A stretch of 64,000 nt of DNA from Arcuatula senhousia (Eukaryota; Mollusca; Bivalvia; Mytilida; Mytilidae): assembly GCA_963971305.1 (NCBI GenBank), contig OZ020309.1, forward strand, positions 12,641,001 through 12,705,000, written 5' to 3'. Of the stretch, positions 41,014-51,300 are shown piece after piece; the stretch's first letter is position 1, and the number at the start of each line of letters is the position of its first letter. A program made the position numbers and the translations under genes. The notes beneath the pieces were generated by a model. The model was not told where the DNA came from, did not search any database, and was given only the letters and a program-made list of their open reading frames with translations.

Positions 41014-41990
41014 GATATGTTTTATTAACAAAAGTTGTTGCTTTCAGATTTCCAAATGCACTAGACTAATTGCTACTAGATTGTAAAACCCTCCTTTATA
41101 TATGTTTATGTTCAGATAATTTCATAAGCACATACCTAACAAAACTTCTAAACAAATATATAAAATGCAGATATCCTTAGTGTGACTGGTCATACATCTA
41201 CACTAATGTGAGCCTATTAAAAATAACATGGGCGGACCCAGAAAGGGGGGCTAGGGGGCCTGGGTCCACTTTTACAGCAGAAAGTTGTTGGATATATAGG
41301 AAATTATTGAGGCCACACAGAATTAATTTCTTGTTCTTTGGATTTTGACTTTTAAAAAAAGGAGCGAGCGAGCGAAATTATTTTTATTAATTTTTTTTCT
41401 GAAAATCTGATTTTTAGGAGCGACTGATTTTTTTTTAGGCGAGCGACTTGTTTTTAAATTTTTAAAAAGTTTTTTTTCTGGTTTTTAATGTAAAAGTGAG
41501 GCGAGCGAGCGATTATTTTTATTTTTGAAGAAAATAAGTGAAATATTAAAAAAACTTCTATTTAAAGTATAACAAATGCTTGTTCTCAGTGGTTTATGGC
41601 TTTTCCAATTGATTAATATATTATTTAAGCAGGAAATAGTTGTCTTTAGTTGTTTTTTTTTCTCTGAAGAGTTGCTGTCTTGGCTTACTATCAATAGCCA
41701 CAAGCAGACCGAGAGAAAGTCAATTACACCAAACAAGTATGACTATGTCCCAAAATCTTGCTGGCAAGGCATAAATTTAAGATAAAATATTAAAAAGAAA
41801 CTTTATTCACAAAAAAAACATAAAACAACAATAACCATTTGTAAATATTTATTAAAAATATATTACAAAACAATCCTTGGTCAATTGGATGTTCATAGAT
41901 GGTGTCATTAATATCCTGTTATTGTCCTTACACATAAGTTAGGGATTTTCCTTAATGTTTTCAATTTGAACCATGTTGTTTTTACATGTA
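41014..41990. other. Non-coding, with GGAGCGAGCGAGCG motifs
   Basis: No gene is seen. Near 41361-41515 the motif GAGCGAGCGAGCG recurs with AT-rich spacers (GGAGCGAGCGAGCG, GGCGAGCGACTTG, GGCGAGCGAGCGA), an imperfect cluster of unknown meaning. GGGCGGACCCAGAAAGGGGG at 41231 resembles decayed repeat heads elsewhere. Confidence 0.4.
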
Positions 41991-41995
41991 TAACA

Positions 41996-42330
41996 GAGTA
42001 ATACGAGGTGGCCGAGTGGTTAAGGCGCTGGACTTTAAATCACAGGTCGACACCTCTGTGGGTTCGAGCCCCACACGTGTCAATGTTTCCAGGCACCTAC
42101 CGTTGCTCGTGGGTTTCACCGATTTTCCAGCTTGGAATATCGGGCTTTCCTCCCACACAAGCCTGGCGACCATGCAAGGGCCTCCTATTAGCCAAACGGT
42201 CGTTAATCTTGCCGTCGGTCAAAAGCTCTTCAGAGCTTATGTTAATTGTTTGACTTGTGTACACATCACATCACTGATGTGTATTCACCGACGTTAAATA
42301 AATCTTACCTTTACCTTTACCTTTTTTAGA
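41996..42330 (+). mobile_element. tRNA-derived SINE
   Basis: The head has an intact pol III A box (TGGCCGAGTGG, 42009-42019) and B box (GGTTCGAGCCC, 42061-42071), spaced as in a class II (Ser/Leu-like) tRNA. It is not a functional tRNA: the acceptor ends do not pair. A body of about 220 bp follows, containing GGGCTTTCCTCCCACACAAG, a conserved-core-like block. The tail is a short TTACCT repeat (42304-42325) and a T run. Reading frames through it are incidental. Confidence 0.8.
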
Positions 42331-43584
42331 GGTCATCCGAGGAAAAATACCACAGGAACTTGAATCTATCAATAAAAGGGGTCGACTATACATCGTATAT
42401 GGCATTCTTTAAGTGTTATATAAATGTTTTTAAATAAATCAATGTCAGGGTCTTCCATTTGACATGCAATTGCTGTATTTTGTAACAATACTTTTACTTG
42501 GTGGCAACAGATTTCATTGTTTTCATCGGAGTGTTTTGTTTGAGGGGAATGAAACGTAGTTTCAACCGTTTTTATCCTGAATCTATCGCACTAAACTTAA
42601 CTAACAAATTTATAAGAGTACATGGTTGAAAATCATCAATTTTTTGGTTGTTTACTTTTGCAAAAGACAAATATTTTTCAAATGCGGAGATAAAAAAAAA
42701 ATTTGAACACAACTTCCGGCTCCGGACGCGGGCGGGTTTCCAGTAAATGCGGGCGGAAGAAATTTATATTTTTTTCTTAAGGAAACAATTTCACATGCGG
42801 GCGGTCCGACGAACAAGTAATTGATTCGGCGTGGCCTGAAGCATGACCATAGTGAAACAGAAAGTGCCCACCCCTTTTAGCTAGTTACCGGGTCCCCCTT
42901 TTTGAAATTTCTGGATTCATCATTGATTTACACATGTACATGCAACAATTTGGCTAAATTAATTTACTGAAAACATGCATCTTAGTATTATAATTTGATT
43001 TACATAACATTATATACACCATGTACACATAAAAACAACATTGAGATTCAAATACTTTTTCAAAGACTATGAAATTTTACCAGTAATAGAATAAAAATAC
43101 TAATCATAATTTACCAATGTGGATTAGTAAGTAATACAAAAAAAACCATGATTTAAGATAAGCATCTTCTTCACATTTTATGCCATCAGAACAATATATT
43201 TACATGTCAACAATAAGATTAAAATGTTTGTCACCTTTATTGCAGTACAGTAGGTTGTACTTCCCTTTATATAGAATGGTCTCCCATAACTTTTCTTATT
43301 TAATAATTTTTTTTTAAAAGGGACACTGATCAGTTTAACTCCTTCCTAAAAACGCAAACAGAATTTTAAAAATATTAACCAAGAAGAAAAAAACATACAT
43401 GTGTATTTGTTCCTATTCTGACCTGATAATCATGATAATACTGGTTTACCACTGATATGGTGTTAGTCACAGACAGACAGGAAAATCTACAATACATGCA
43501 CAATTTTGACAAATTTGGCAGTCACAATTGACAAAAAAAGAGAGCATGATCCTTAAAGCATATTCAGCATGTTCAGTACACATT
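42331..43584. other. Intergenic and 3' UTR of the BTB gene
   Basis: No exon is recognised. On the minus strand an AATAAA hexamer lies at 43241-43236, about 345 bp after the BTB stop, and is a candidate poly(A) signal. GC-rich CGGACGCGGGCGGG and GCGGGCGGAAG near 42723-42765 form a small isolated cluster. Confidence 0.4.
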
Positions 43585-45009
43585 TTATCTTGGATCTCGA
43601 TCATAAATGTCTGGAGCATGCTCATAGTTTGTGGACCAACAGTTTGTATTCTGAATCACAATCTCCTCATCCTCAATGTTGGCACATATTTTGCTGGGCT
43701 CCACAAAAACAATCCAATCAAAGTACAAAGCATTGAGACTGACCAACTCAGAATTCTCAAAGACTTTTAACTTGTTCTCCATTCTGATTCCATGAAGATA
43801 TCCATTAGATGAAGGGGCAGTAACTCTTCTAAATTTACAAGTTTCCTCTCCATAAGGACCATATTGTGTTCCGAAGTTAGAAATGAACTTCAAGCTTCTT
43901 ACTCTCTGAGCAGTCTTGCAGAAGTGGATCTCAACAATAGCTTCGTTTTCACGTAGAAAGAAATCTTGATCGCTTGTTATGACTGGTACATTATTGCGGT
44001 TGCCATACGTTTTGTCTTCGCCATTCATGTAATGGATTGAGATGCCTGCAAGCTGGGATGGGGTGTAACCAAACCAGAGACGAATTTTCCTTATTCGATC
44101 CTTGACAGATAAGTTATCAAAGTGACTGTAGCCTCTTCTTACTGAGTTATTAGCAAAAACCCTCTTACATGCTGTAGAAAACTTCCTACACAGTTGATTG
44201 TACATAGTTGGTTGTCCTTCCTTTGAATAATTTCTGACCAGCCATTTTTCTACTAAGCCTTTTTCTTCCTCGCTGTGAAGTTTCTTATTCCATATTTCAT
44301 AAATGTTATAAGCATCAATTTGGCTAATCTCAGAAAAGTTGACTATCTCCAAAAGGGTTTTGATCTTTACTGTATCTAAACTTAAAGATTCAGAAAATAA
44401 TCTTATAAAGTTTAATACATGGACTTCAGGTTTTTCAGCTGGTATACCACATTCCATGACAGTTAGTTTATCACTTTTCAGCAAATACACCAGATCATCA
44501 AAAGGGATACTCATTAAGACATTATCCCGTAGCGTAAAGCTTAGAAAGTTCTCAGAAATATAATAACAAATGCTGGAAAATAATGTCGGTAAATTGTGCT
44601 GAATTGAAAAGGATAACAGACAAATGACATTCTCTGACGTAAGGTGTTCCGAAATGTATTCCTCACACTTCTGAATTATAAATAGAACCTGAAGAAAATT
44701 GGACGCAACCAGAAAATCTTGTACATTGTCATCAGTGATGTCAACTTCACCTGTATAAGCATAATCTACTATTGCTTCTAGACTTTCCGGTGTAACGACA
44801 CTAGGATCAAGAGTGCAGACTTGGCAGTTGTCAATGGAATATTTAAACAGGCTGGTAAAATAGTCAGACACAGAGGACAGAATAAGCTTGTGTCCCTTCA
44901 ACTCGACAGAACCTGATTTTAGAGTAATGTCGCAATACAATTCATCTTTCCTTGCTCTGTTTATTTTGGTAAAAATATTTCCATGGCGATTTGAGTCAGT
45001 ATATAACAT
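43585..45009 (-). CDS. BTB-BACK protein with C-terminal jacalin-like domain
   Basis: One coding exon of 474 codons. Residues about 20-120 form a BTB/POZ domain (DELYCDITLKSG, LKGHKLILSSVSDYF, IVDYAYTGEVDITDDNV, ASNFLQV). Residues about 125-250 look like a BACK helix region (CEEYISEHLTSENVICLLSF, ENFLSFTLRDNVLMSIPFDD). No Kelch repeats follow. Instead residues about 305-435 resemble a jacalin-like lectin fold: RKIRLWFGYTPSQLAGISIH, the YMNGED turn, ENEAIVEIHFC, VRSLKFISNFGTQYGPYGEE and a YLHGI turn. BTB-BACK proteins usually serve as substrate adaptors of Cullin-3 ligases; jacalin folds bind glycans or proteins. Substrate recognition by the lectin-like domain is my inference. The start is bounded by an in-frame TGA nine bases upstream. 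The CTATTTCCAG just before it may be a 5' UTR intron acceptor. Confidence 0.88.
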   Translation of the reverse strand: MLYTDSNRHGNIFTKINRARKDELYCDITLKSGSVELKGHKLILSSVSDYFTSLFKYSIDNCQVCTLDPSVVTPESLEAIVDYAYTGEVDITDDNVQDFLVASNFLQVLFIIQKCEEYISEHLTSENVICLLSFSIQHNLPTLFSSICYYISENFLSFTLRDNVLMSIPFDDLVYLLKSDKLTVMECGIPAEKPEVHVLNFIRLFSESLSLDTVKIKTLLEIVNFSEISQIDAYNIYEIWNKKLHSEEEKGLVEKWLVRNYSKEGQPTMYNQLCRKFSTACKRVFANNSVRRGYSHFDNLSVKDRIRKIRLWFGYTPSQLAGISIHYMNGEDKTYGNRNNVPVITSDQDFFLRENEAIVEIHFCKTAQRVRSLKFISNFGTQYGPYGEETCKFRRVTAPSSNGYLHGIRMENKLKVFENSELVSLNALYFDWIVFVEPSKICANIEDEEIVIQNTNCWSTNYEHAPDIYDRDPR

Positions 45010-45065
45010 TATTATTCAGAAGAAATCTTTGATGCCTGGAAATAGAAAAAAAACCCATCTACAGT

Positions 45066-45919
45066 CATACCATAGACCTTTGTAATTTACAGGTCTAGAC
45101 TCACCTGACCAGTGCTCGATAATTTTGACAACATTTTCATAAATTTCTCATTTTTGCCAAGCTTTAAATTGAAACCAAGTTTGTATCTCTTAGTCAGTTA
45201 TTTGAGGGACAAAATCATCACAAAGGAATTTTCAAATATGTTTTCACTGGAACATGGTGGCCAATGGAAGTCAGTGAGCCAAAAACACTAAAAATGCCAT
45301 GTAAACCTACCAGTGCTCGATAATTGGGTAACAGGATGACAAATTGATTCCTCAACATTTTTTATCACATATATATGAAGTTCCACTTCTCGTTGTTGCA
45401 TATATATGAACAAATGTTCAAACAAACCACGGGATCTCAAGATTTGGGGGTGGGAACGACCCCACTGTCAAATTTGTAGAATTTCAGAGAAAATAACCTC
45501 TATAATACAACATGATGAAGCTTATCAAAATGTATAGGGACCGACCATTTAACTTGAAGGGGGGGGGCCATGGTATATTCTGAAAATTATTTTTGATGAA
45601 AAAAATATTTTGGCCGCTGAGGGTAAGAAAAAAAATATTCTGAAGAAGGATTTCTGCTATAAAAAATTATGCTGATAATGTAAAAAAATATTCTGTCGCG
45701 ACGCCTTCGAAAAATAAATAAATTTGTCTTCGCTCTGCGTGGAAAAAAATTGTCTGATCAAAACAAAAAACCAAGGCCCCCCTTCAAGTTAAATGGTCCG
45801 TCCCTTATGTGTTAAATGTGCACATTACATGTAATTCTAAGAAACTAAACCAATAACCACCAACCAACTCCAGCGTGTTTTATAATTATCGAGCACTGGT
45901 CATGATAGTCTATGGTCAT
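45066..45919. repeat. Inverted-repeat structure IR4 upstream of the BTB gene
   Basis: ACCAGTGCTCGATAATT at 45108-45124 is repeated exactly in inverse orientation at 45884-45900. Outside it, CATACCATAGAC (about 45067) pairs with GTCTATGGTCAT (about 45908). A third, direct copy, ACCAGTGCTCGATAATTGGG, lies at about 45311. A complete M1 MITE (45536-45805) is nested inside. Its left edge is 57 bp from the BTB start codon, so it lies in the promoter or 5' UTR. Confidence 0.6.
45536..45805. mobile_element. MITE family M1, intact reference copy
   Basis: Terminal inverted repeats AGGGACCGACCATTTAACTT and AAGTTAAATGGTCCGTCCCT pair at 19 of 20 bases and extend into a GAAGGGGG/CCCCCTTC segment. TAT flanks both sides (possible 2-3 bp target duplication including TA). 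The 270-bp interior is AT-rich with TCGCGACG and CGCTCTGCG. It encodes nothing. Confidence 0.8.
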
Positions 45920-47385
45920 ATTGAAGGATAGTCCTTGAAATCAGGTATACTGTAATCCCAGAAATCGGGGATTAGCAAACTTTGAATCAATTTTTCTGAC
46001 TTCAACAAAATTAAGGCATTCTCTAAATATATCATTCAGAAGAAATGATATTATTGCTATATATTTCAGAATCTATCAAATCAAAACGATGTCTTGTTAA
46101 ATGCCTCTGCAGTGACAAAGCTTTTTCTATTGTATTACCTGACCTATAATTGAATGGTTAACATGTGTACAACCAGGTGTGACTTGAGCACATTTCACTC
46201 CCCATTGATGATATAATTGGCATGTGATCAAGTTAACAGGAATGATGTCAAGTTCTTTGAAAACAAATTGAATGTCCAATGGCAATGGGTCAATTTACAC
46301 AAAAGGAAATGATAAAAGGAATCAAAGTCTGAATTTGAATTTAAATTATTTTCATTAATTTAAGATTGGTTTAAGGGTGCACTTTTATATGCATTGTGAT
46401 GAAAAAGAAAGTGTTTTGTTAATCAAATAAGCTTTAATTCCTTTAGTAAGTCTGCTATCCCTGAAATCATAAATTTATACCCGTTTTCAGGCATTTGCTC
46501 CAACCTGTTGAAAATTTATTAAGTAGATTCATTATATACACTTTTATTGAAAATATTTTTTTTACATGTTACCTTTCAGGGACAAGTTATATGTATCGAG
46601 TTTAGCTGTATATACATCGATTTTCAAATTAAAATGAAAACTGAGAAAAATATTGATCCAGGGGAGATAATGTCAAGGGGAATGAAATGGAAAAGAATTT
46701 ACTTAGACTATTCGCCCTATTGATATTTGGCACAGCTAAATATTAGGCAAAAGCTGAGAAAATTATTTAATTATCTCGGGCAAAAGCGACAACATACCAA
46801 TATTGAAAAAACTTCTTCAAATGTTTTGCTTACATTTGGGACAATATATTATGTTGTACACTTGATGCATGAAGCAGTTTTTTTTTTCAAATATAAGGTT
46901 ACATTTAGTCTATGCAAAGCATGAGAAAATTAAATTTAATTATCTCAGGCAAAGCACGACTTAAGGAAAAATATCAATGGTTTATGAATGAAAGTTCAAC
47001 TGTAAACGGTTTCGTTGAATTTGGTCGAGAAATAAACTTATTATGAAAATCTATGTATTAAAGTGTAAAAAATTACTAAAATTTGTGAAAACTGAAACTC
47101 ATGTAAAAAGAGGTGGTATGTGCTCTTTTGAAACTCCTAGTATAAAGTGTCAAATTTTTAGAAACAAAAAATATTTCAATACGGATTAAACACTTAAAGC
47201 ATTTAAGAGCGGACGTAAAAAGATTCATGTAAAATCTTTTGTGGGTATTAAGATATTAAAACTGAGTTGTACTTTTCAAATATTTGTTTTTATACGAAAT
47301 CTCATTTATAAACATGAGAAATTGTGAGATTTTATTTCATTTTAATATACAGATGTATGGTCATGCAGTGGAAAAATTAAAGAAC
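45920..47385. other. Non-coding, no gene recognised
   Basis: AT-rich intergenic sequence between the divergent BTB and coiled-coil/SH3 genes. No exon or clear repeat was found. Confidence 0.35.
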
Positions 47386-47392
47386 ATCAAAC

Positions 47393-47695
47393 TTAAAACA
47401 CCTTTGGGAAGATTTCATACGAGAATTTCCGGAGGACAACTGTCACATCATGTACCAAAATATATCTAAAAGGGAGATTAAAGGATCTTGCTTCTTCCAT
47501 CTTCTTGTTTTTCGATTTTCTGAAGAAAATCAGTGTCGTAATCTTGAGTATAAAAAAGTCGACTAGATGAGGGGCGCAGTTTGTTCCCATTGGAATGCCA
47601 ACTTGTTGAAAAATCTCTCTCCTTCAAATGTGACAAATATATTGTCAACAAAAAAATATAATGTAACAAAATTTCATATGGCCCCTGCTTCATAC
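47393..47695 (-). pseudogene. Reverse-transcriptase relic, probably Penelope-like
   Basis: The minus strand reads IPMGTNCAPHLVDFF, a variant of the GTNCAPLLADLFL motif of a widespread animal reverse transcriptase, then KMEEARSFNLPFRYI, matching the RSFNFTFRYIDD region that follows. Two frames carry the pieces: one has GTNCAPHLVDFF, the other LFYTQDYDTDFLQKIEKQ. At least one frameshift therefore lies between, and the YIDD catalytic pair has decayed. Only about 100 codons remain. I assign Penelope-like by the motif; a non-LTR origin is not excluded. Confidence 0.6.
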
Positions 47696-48049
47696 GCTCC
47701 CGAAGGGAGCGATAATGGTAGAAATGTCAATATTCTAGTTGTACTATGGGCTCAATTTTCCTTCAACGTCCGGTAAACCACGCGCGGTTTCCCGAACTTC
47801 CTGCGTCTTTTTAACGCTTTTTTCTTTGAAAATTCCTGACGTCATTAAGCGCACACAGGACCCACAAGAAAAGCTACTTTGTTTTTATTTTCGAATAAGA
47901 ATTTGTTTCAATTAATTGCCCAATAAACATTTGAAAACTTATTTTAGCTTGTAAAATATTTAAGGACACGTTCAAACTTCGGGAGCGTCACAGGTTTAAC
48001 CTGCATCATATTAAACATCTCAAATTTGAGATTTCCTCAAATCCTTCTA

Positions 48050-48098
48050 TTAATTAATTAATTTATTTATTTATTTATTGAGATTTCCTCAAATCCTT

Positions 48099-48173
<75 letters not shown>

Positions 48174-48178
48174 TTTTC
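48050..48178 (+). repeat. (TTTA)n microsatellite
   Basis: A run of TTTA/TTAT units from about 48098 to 48177 (about 20 units) is preceded by a shorter run (48050-48080). The two are separated by GAGATTTCCTCAAATCC, which itself occurs twice (48029 and 48081). It lies about 210 bp upstream of the start codon of the coiled-coil/SH3 gene. Confidence 0.9.
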
Positions 48179-48386
48179 GCTGCAAAGGAAGTCATCGTTG
48201 CCAATAGATTCAGCGTATGAAATTCGTTTTTGCATTCATGCTATCTTTAGGCGTGACCCCAATTGTGACGTCGAGGTCATTGATTGTTCGTCATTCCTAT
48301 TTCTACGGAATCATACTGCAGCGCTGCCGCTTGTCGTTGAGTTTTAACGTTTAACAATCGTAAAATACCTAAAGAAACGTCTAAAG

Positions 48387-51300
48387 ATGAGTTTGGTAAC
48401 AGTATTTAATACTGATTATTCGGAGCCGCACAAAAAGCCGTAAGTTTCATTTGTAATTAAGAAAAAAAATAAGTTCCCATCCAGAATAAAACATTTACAA
48501 ATATATTTCTAAAATTCTAAATAATTTAGTCTGCGAAACTTAAATTAATAACCATACTTTTTGTGTCTTTTACTGTTTTCAGTTGTGTATTTTTAACTGA
48601 TTTATTTTTTTCTATTTGATATACCTTCTAATGGGCATTTGAGAAAGAAGTTGGTTTCATCTTCGATCTAGTTTTAATTCAACAATTTCTATTCAGAGAG
48701 AGACACTATTATTTCTTTGTAATTCATTCATTTTTTAACATCAGAATTAATGTGGACTTTTTAATTAACTTTTATTTAAAAAGTTATTATTTACAGGGAT
48801 GTCCAAAACAAAAAATCAGTTTTATTTAATCCCTGTTATTTAATATCAAACATTTCGTTGTTTTTTTACATCGACAGAATTAATATGGACTTTTTAAATA
48901 ATTTATATTTTAAAAGTACTTATTTTCATACCAATTAGTTACTTCATCATGCGTTTATAAGATTTTAAGATTTTAAGATTCAAGATTTTGTTTACTCTCA
49001 GACAAAATACACTGTAACAAGAGGCAAATACAACATATATACAAATTTAAATGGCATGACAAGACAAATTCAAATTCTTTATTGCAGTTACACCCTTATG
49101 GGTCATACAAATATAAAGCATTAACAAATATATAATACATGGAATATACGTACAATTATAAATCATTTTAGTACCTTACAAGTTTGTTTTTTTTAAACTT
49201 GCATGTACAATAGACTGTTTTAACCGATGTGAGTTCTAGGGATCGCTTTATAAAGTCCTTGACATAAGTTAAAATTTCTAGTTTTGGGCAAAGGATTTAT
49301 TTCACTTTTTCGTTACAAATTAGATTTAAAAAAGAATCGCTCTTTTAGAAATTGTTGTTTGTTAATTTGGCATGATAAAAGAAAATGTTTTCGTCCTCAA
49401 CAATTTGGCATTTAGAGCAGATTATTTGGCATCTGGGGATATAATGATATCTCCCTTGTTCTATATTCAAGCTATGATCGCTTACTCTCAGTTTGGTGAT
49501 CATTTGCCTAGTAGACTTAAAACTATTTTCTTGAATTAAATAGTCTTCTATTTTGATTTCATTTTTTAGTTTGCTAAATAAATAAAGTTTGGACTCATCA
49601 TTTAGACTATTTAATTTAAATTTTATCTTGTTTATATAGAAATCAGATATAAAGGTTTGTATTGTTTTTTTTTTCAGAGTCAACTTGTTCTTTAGTTAAA
49701 AAACTGGGACATCAAAATGTTCATAATCTGATCTGTCAATATCTTGTTCTGTGAAAATCCTTGATACCATAGTATACCACGTATAAATTCCCTCAGCATG
49801 TAGACATTTATTGACATTATATGCCTCTTTTAATAGAGGGTTTATTTTTTCTGAATTCAGTCTACTATAATATGAAATTACTTGGGATTTTATAAAGGAC
49901 TCTAATGGCAATCTACCAAGTTCTATTTTTCCTGCTATGTTGCAAGCAGTTTTTTTTTTAATAATACAATGAACGTATTTACACATTTGATATCGGAACT
50001 GTAACATAACAAACATACATTTATAAGCACGTGCATGGCGAATTATAAAATTTATAAAACAAACATCGTTTTAGCAACTGTAATCCTCATTTTAAATTCT
50101 TCTTACCCATTTTGGTATTTGTATTTTGAAACCACTGGGTCAATTACTGCTGCTGGTGGAACACAGGTCTCCGAGTGTAATCACAAGCCTGGTCGTCAGA
50201 CTTGTCTGACACGAATTTATCAATAGATTTTAATACTTTTTTGTCGGTGAAATCATTCTGAATTCAGAATTTTTTAAAGCACCATGCAGGTTTTTTTTCC
50301 TTGTACTGCATATGGTCGATATCCTTGGTGCTGGATTTAGCTTTCCTGTTCGAACTTTTTTGGTTGTGAGTACTTTTTCTTCAGTAATTTTAATTTTTGA
50401 ACTTTCAATGTTACTTTTGATTCAAATGCTGCTGATGAGAGGTTACTCCATAAAATATCGATATACGGCATTTATTTTGACCCTTAAGTCAAACATAAAT
50501 GATCCGCATTTGATAGAAATTTTCAGCTTAAACATGTTTAAAGAACCTTTTACTCCAAGACACAAGCTGAATTTTTATTGCATCATTATTAATTGAAATA
50601 TTCTATTTCAGTTTGAATAGTTTGAAGTTTTGGAAGAAGTTCCATGAAATAAGAGTAAATGGCTACACTAAATTCATCTCATTTATGGAACCACATCTGA
50701 GTTCGTTGTCCAATGAGCTGAAAGAATTCAATGACCCAGCAGGTATTTACTAATCAAGATACAGATTTTCTTTGCTTTTTAACATAAGCTTTAATTTCAA
50801 TTCTCCAAGATCGCTTTGCTATAGATTATTTAGAACAGACTTTTGTTTTGAAGAATGTTTAATTAAGTTAACTCCCTATTAAGTCAAAAATAAATAGAAC
50901 TAGAAAATGTGTCTATGAGCCACAGGATGGCCCTCCCATTCTTGAAATATCATTGACCCTCAATGTGTATTTCCTGGGATATGGACCTTTACCAAGAAAT
51001 TGATCAAAAGTGTTCATGTGTAAAATATAGGTCGCTGTGACCTTATTTCTGGTGGGTGGTGCCATGTTACCAAGACTCATCGAGTTGTGAAATATTATTG
51101 ACCCTTAACATGTAGTATTCAAGATATGGACATTAACCAAGAACTTAATCAAAGTCATTCATGCGTAAAATATAGGTCACAGTGACCTAATTTCTAGTGG
51201 GTGGTGTCACCTTACCTAAGACACATCTAGTAGTGAAATATCATTGACCCCCAACATTTAGTATCCAAGTTATGGACCTTAACCAAGAACTTAACCGAAG

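Noticed and set aside
42001..42080. Functional tRNA gene (Ser/Leu-like)
   Set aside because: A and B boxes are good, but the acceptor stem does not pair, the anticodon arm is imperfect, and the sequence continues into a SINE body.
42008..42297. Two overlapping open frames of 81 and 103 codons
   Set aside because: They run through the tRNA-like head and body of the SINE, with pol III boxes and no coding pattern.
48078..48347. 89-codon frame starting in the TTTA array
   Set aside because: The first third is repeat-encoded (LFIY) and the rest has no recognisable domain or splice partner.
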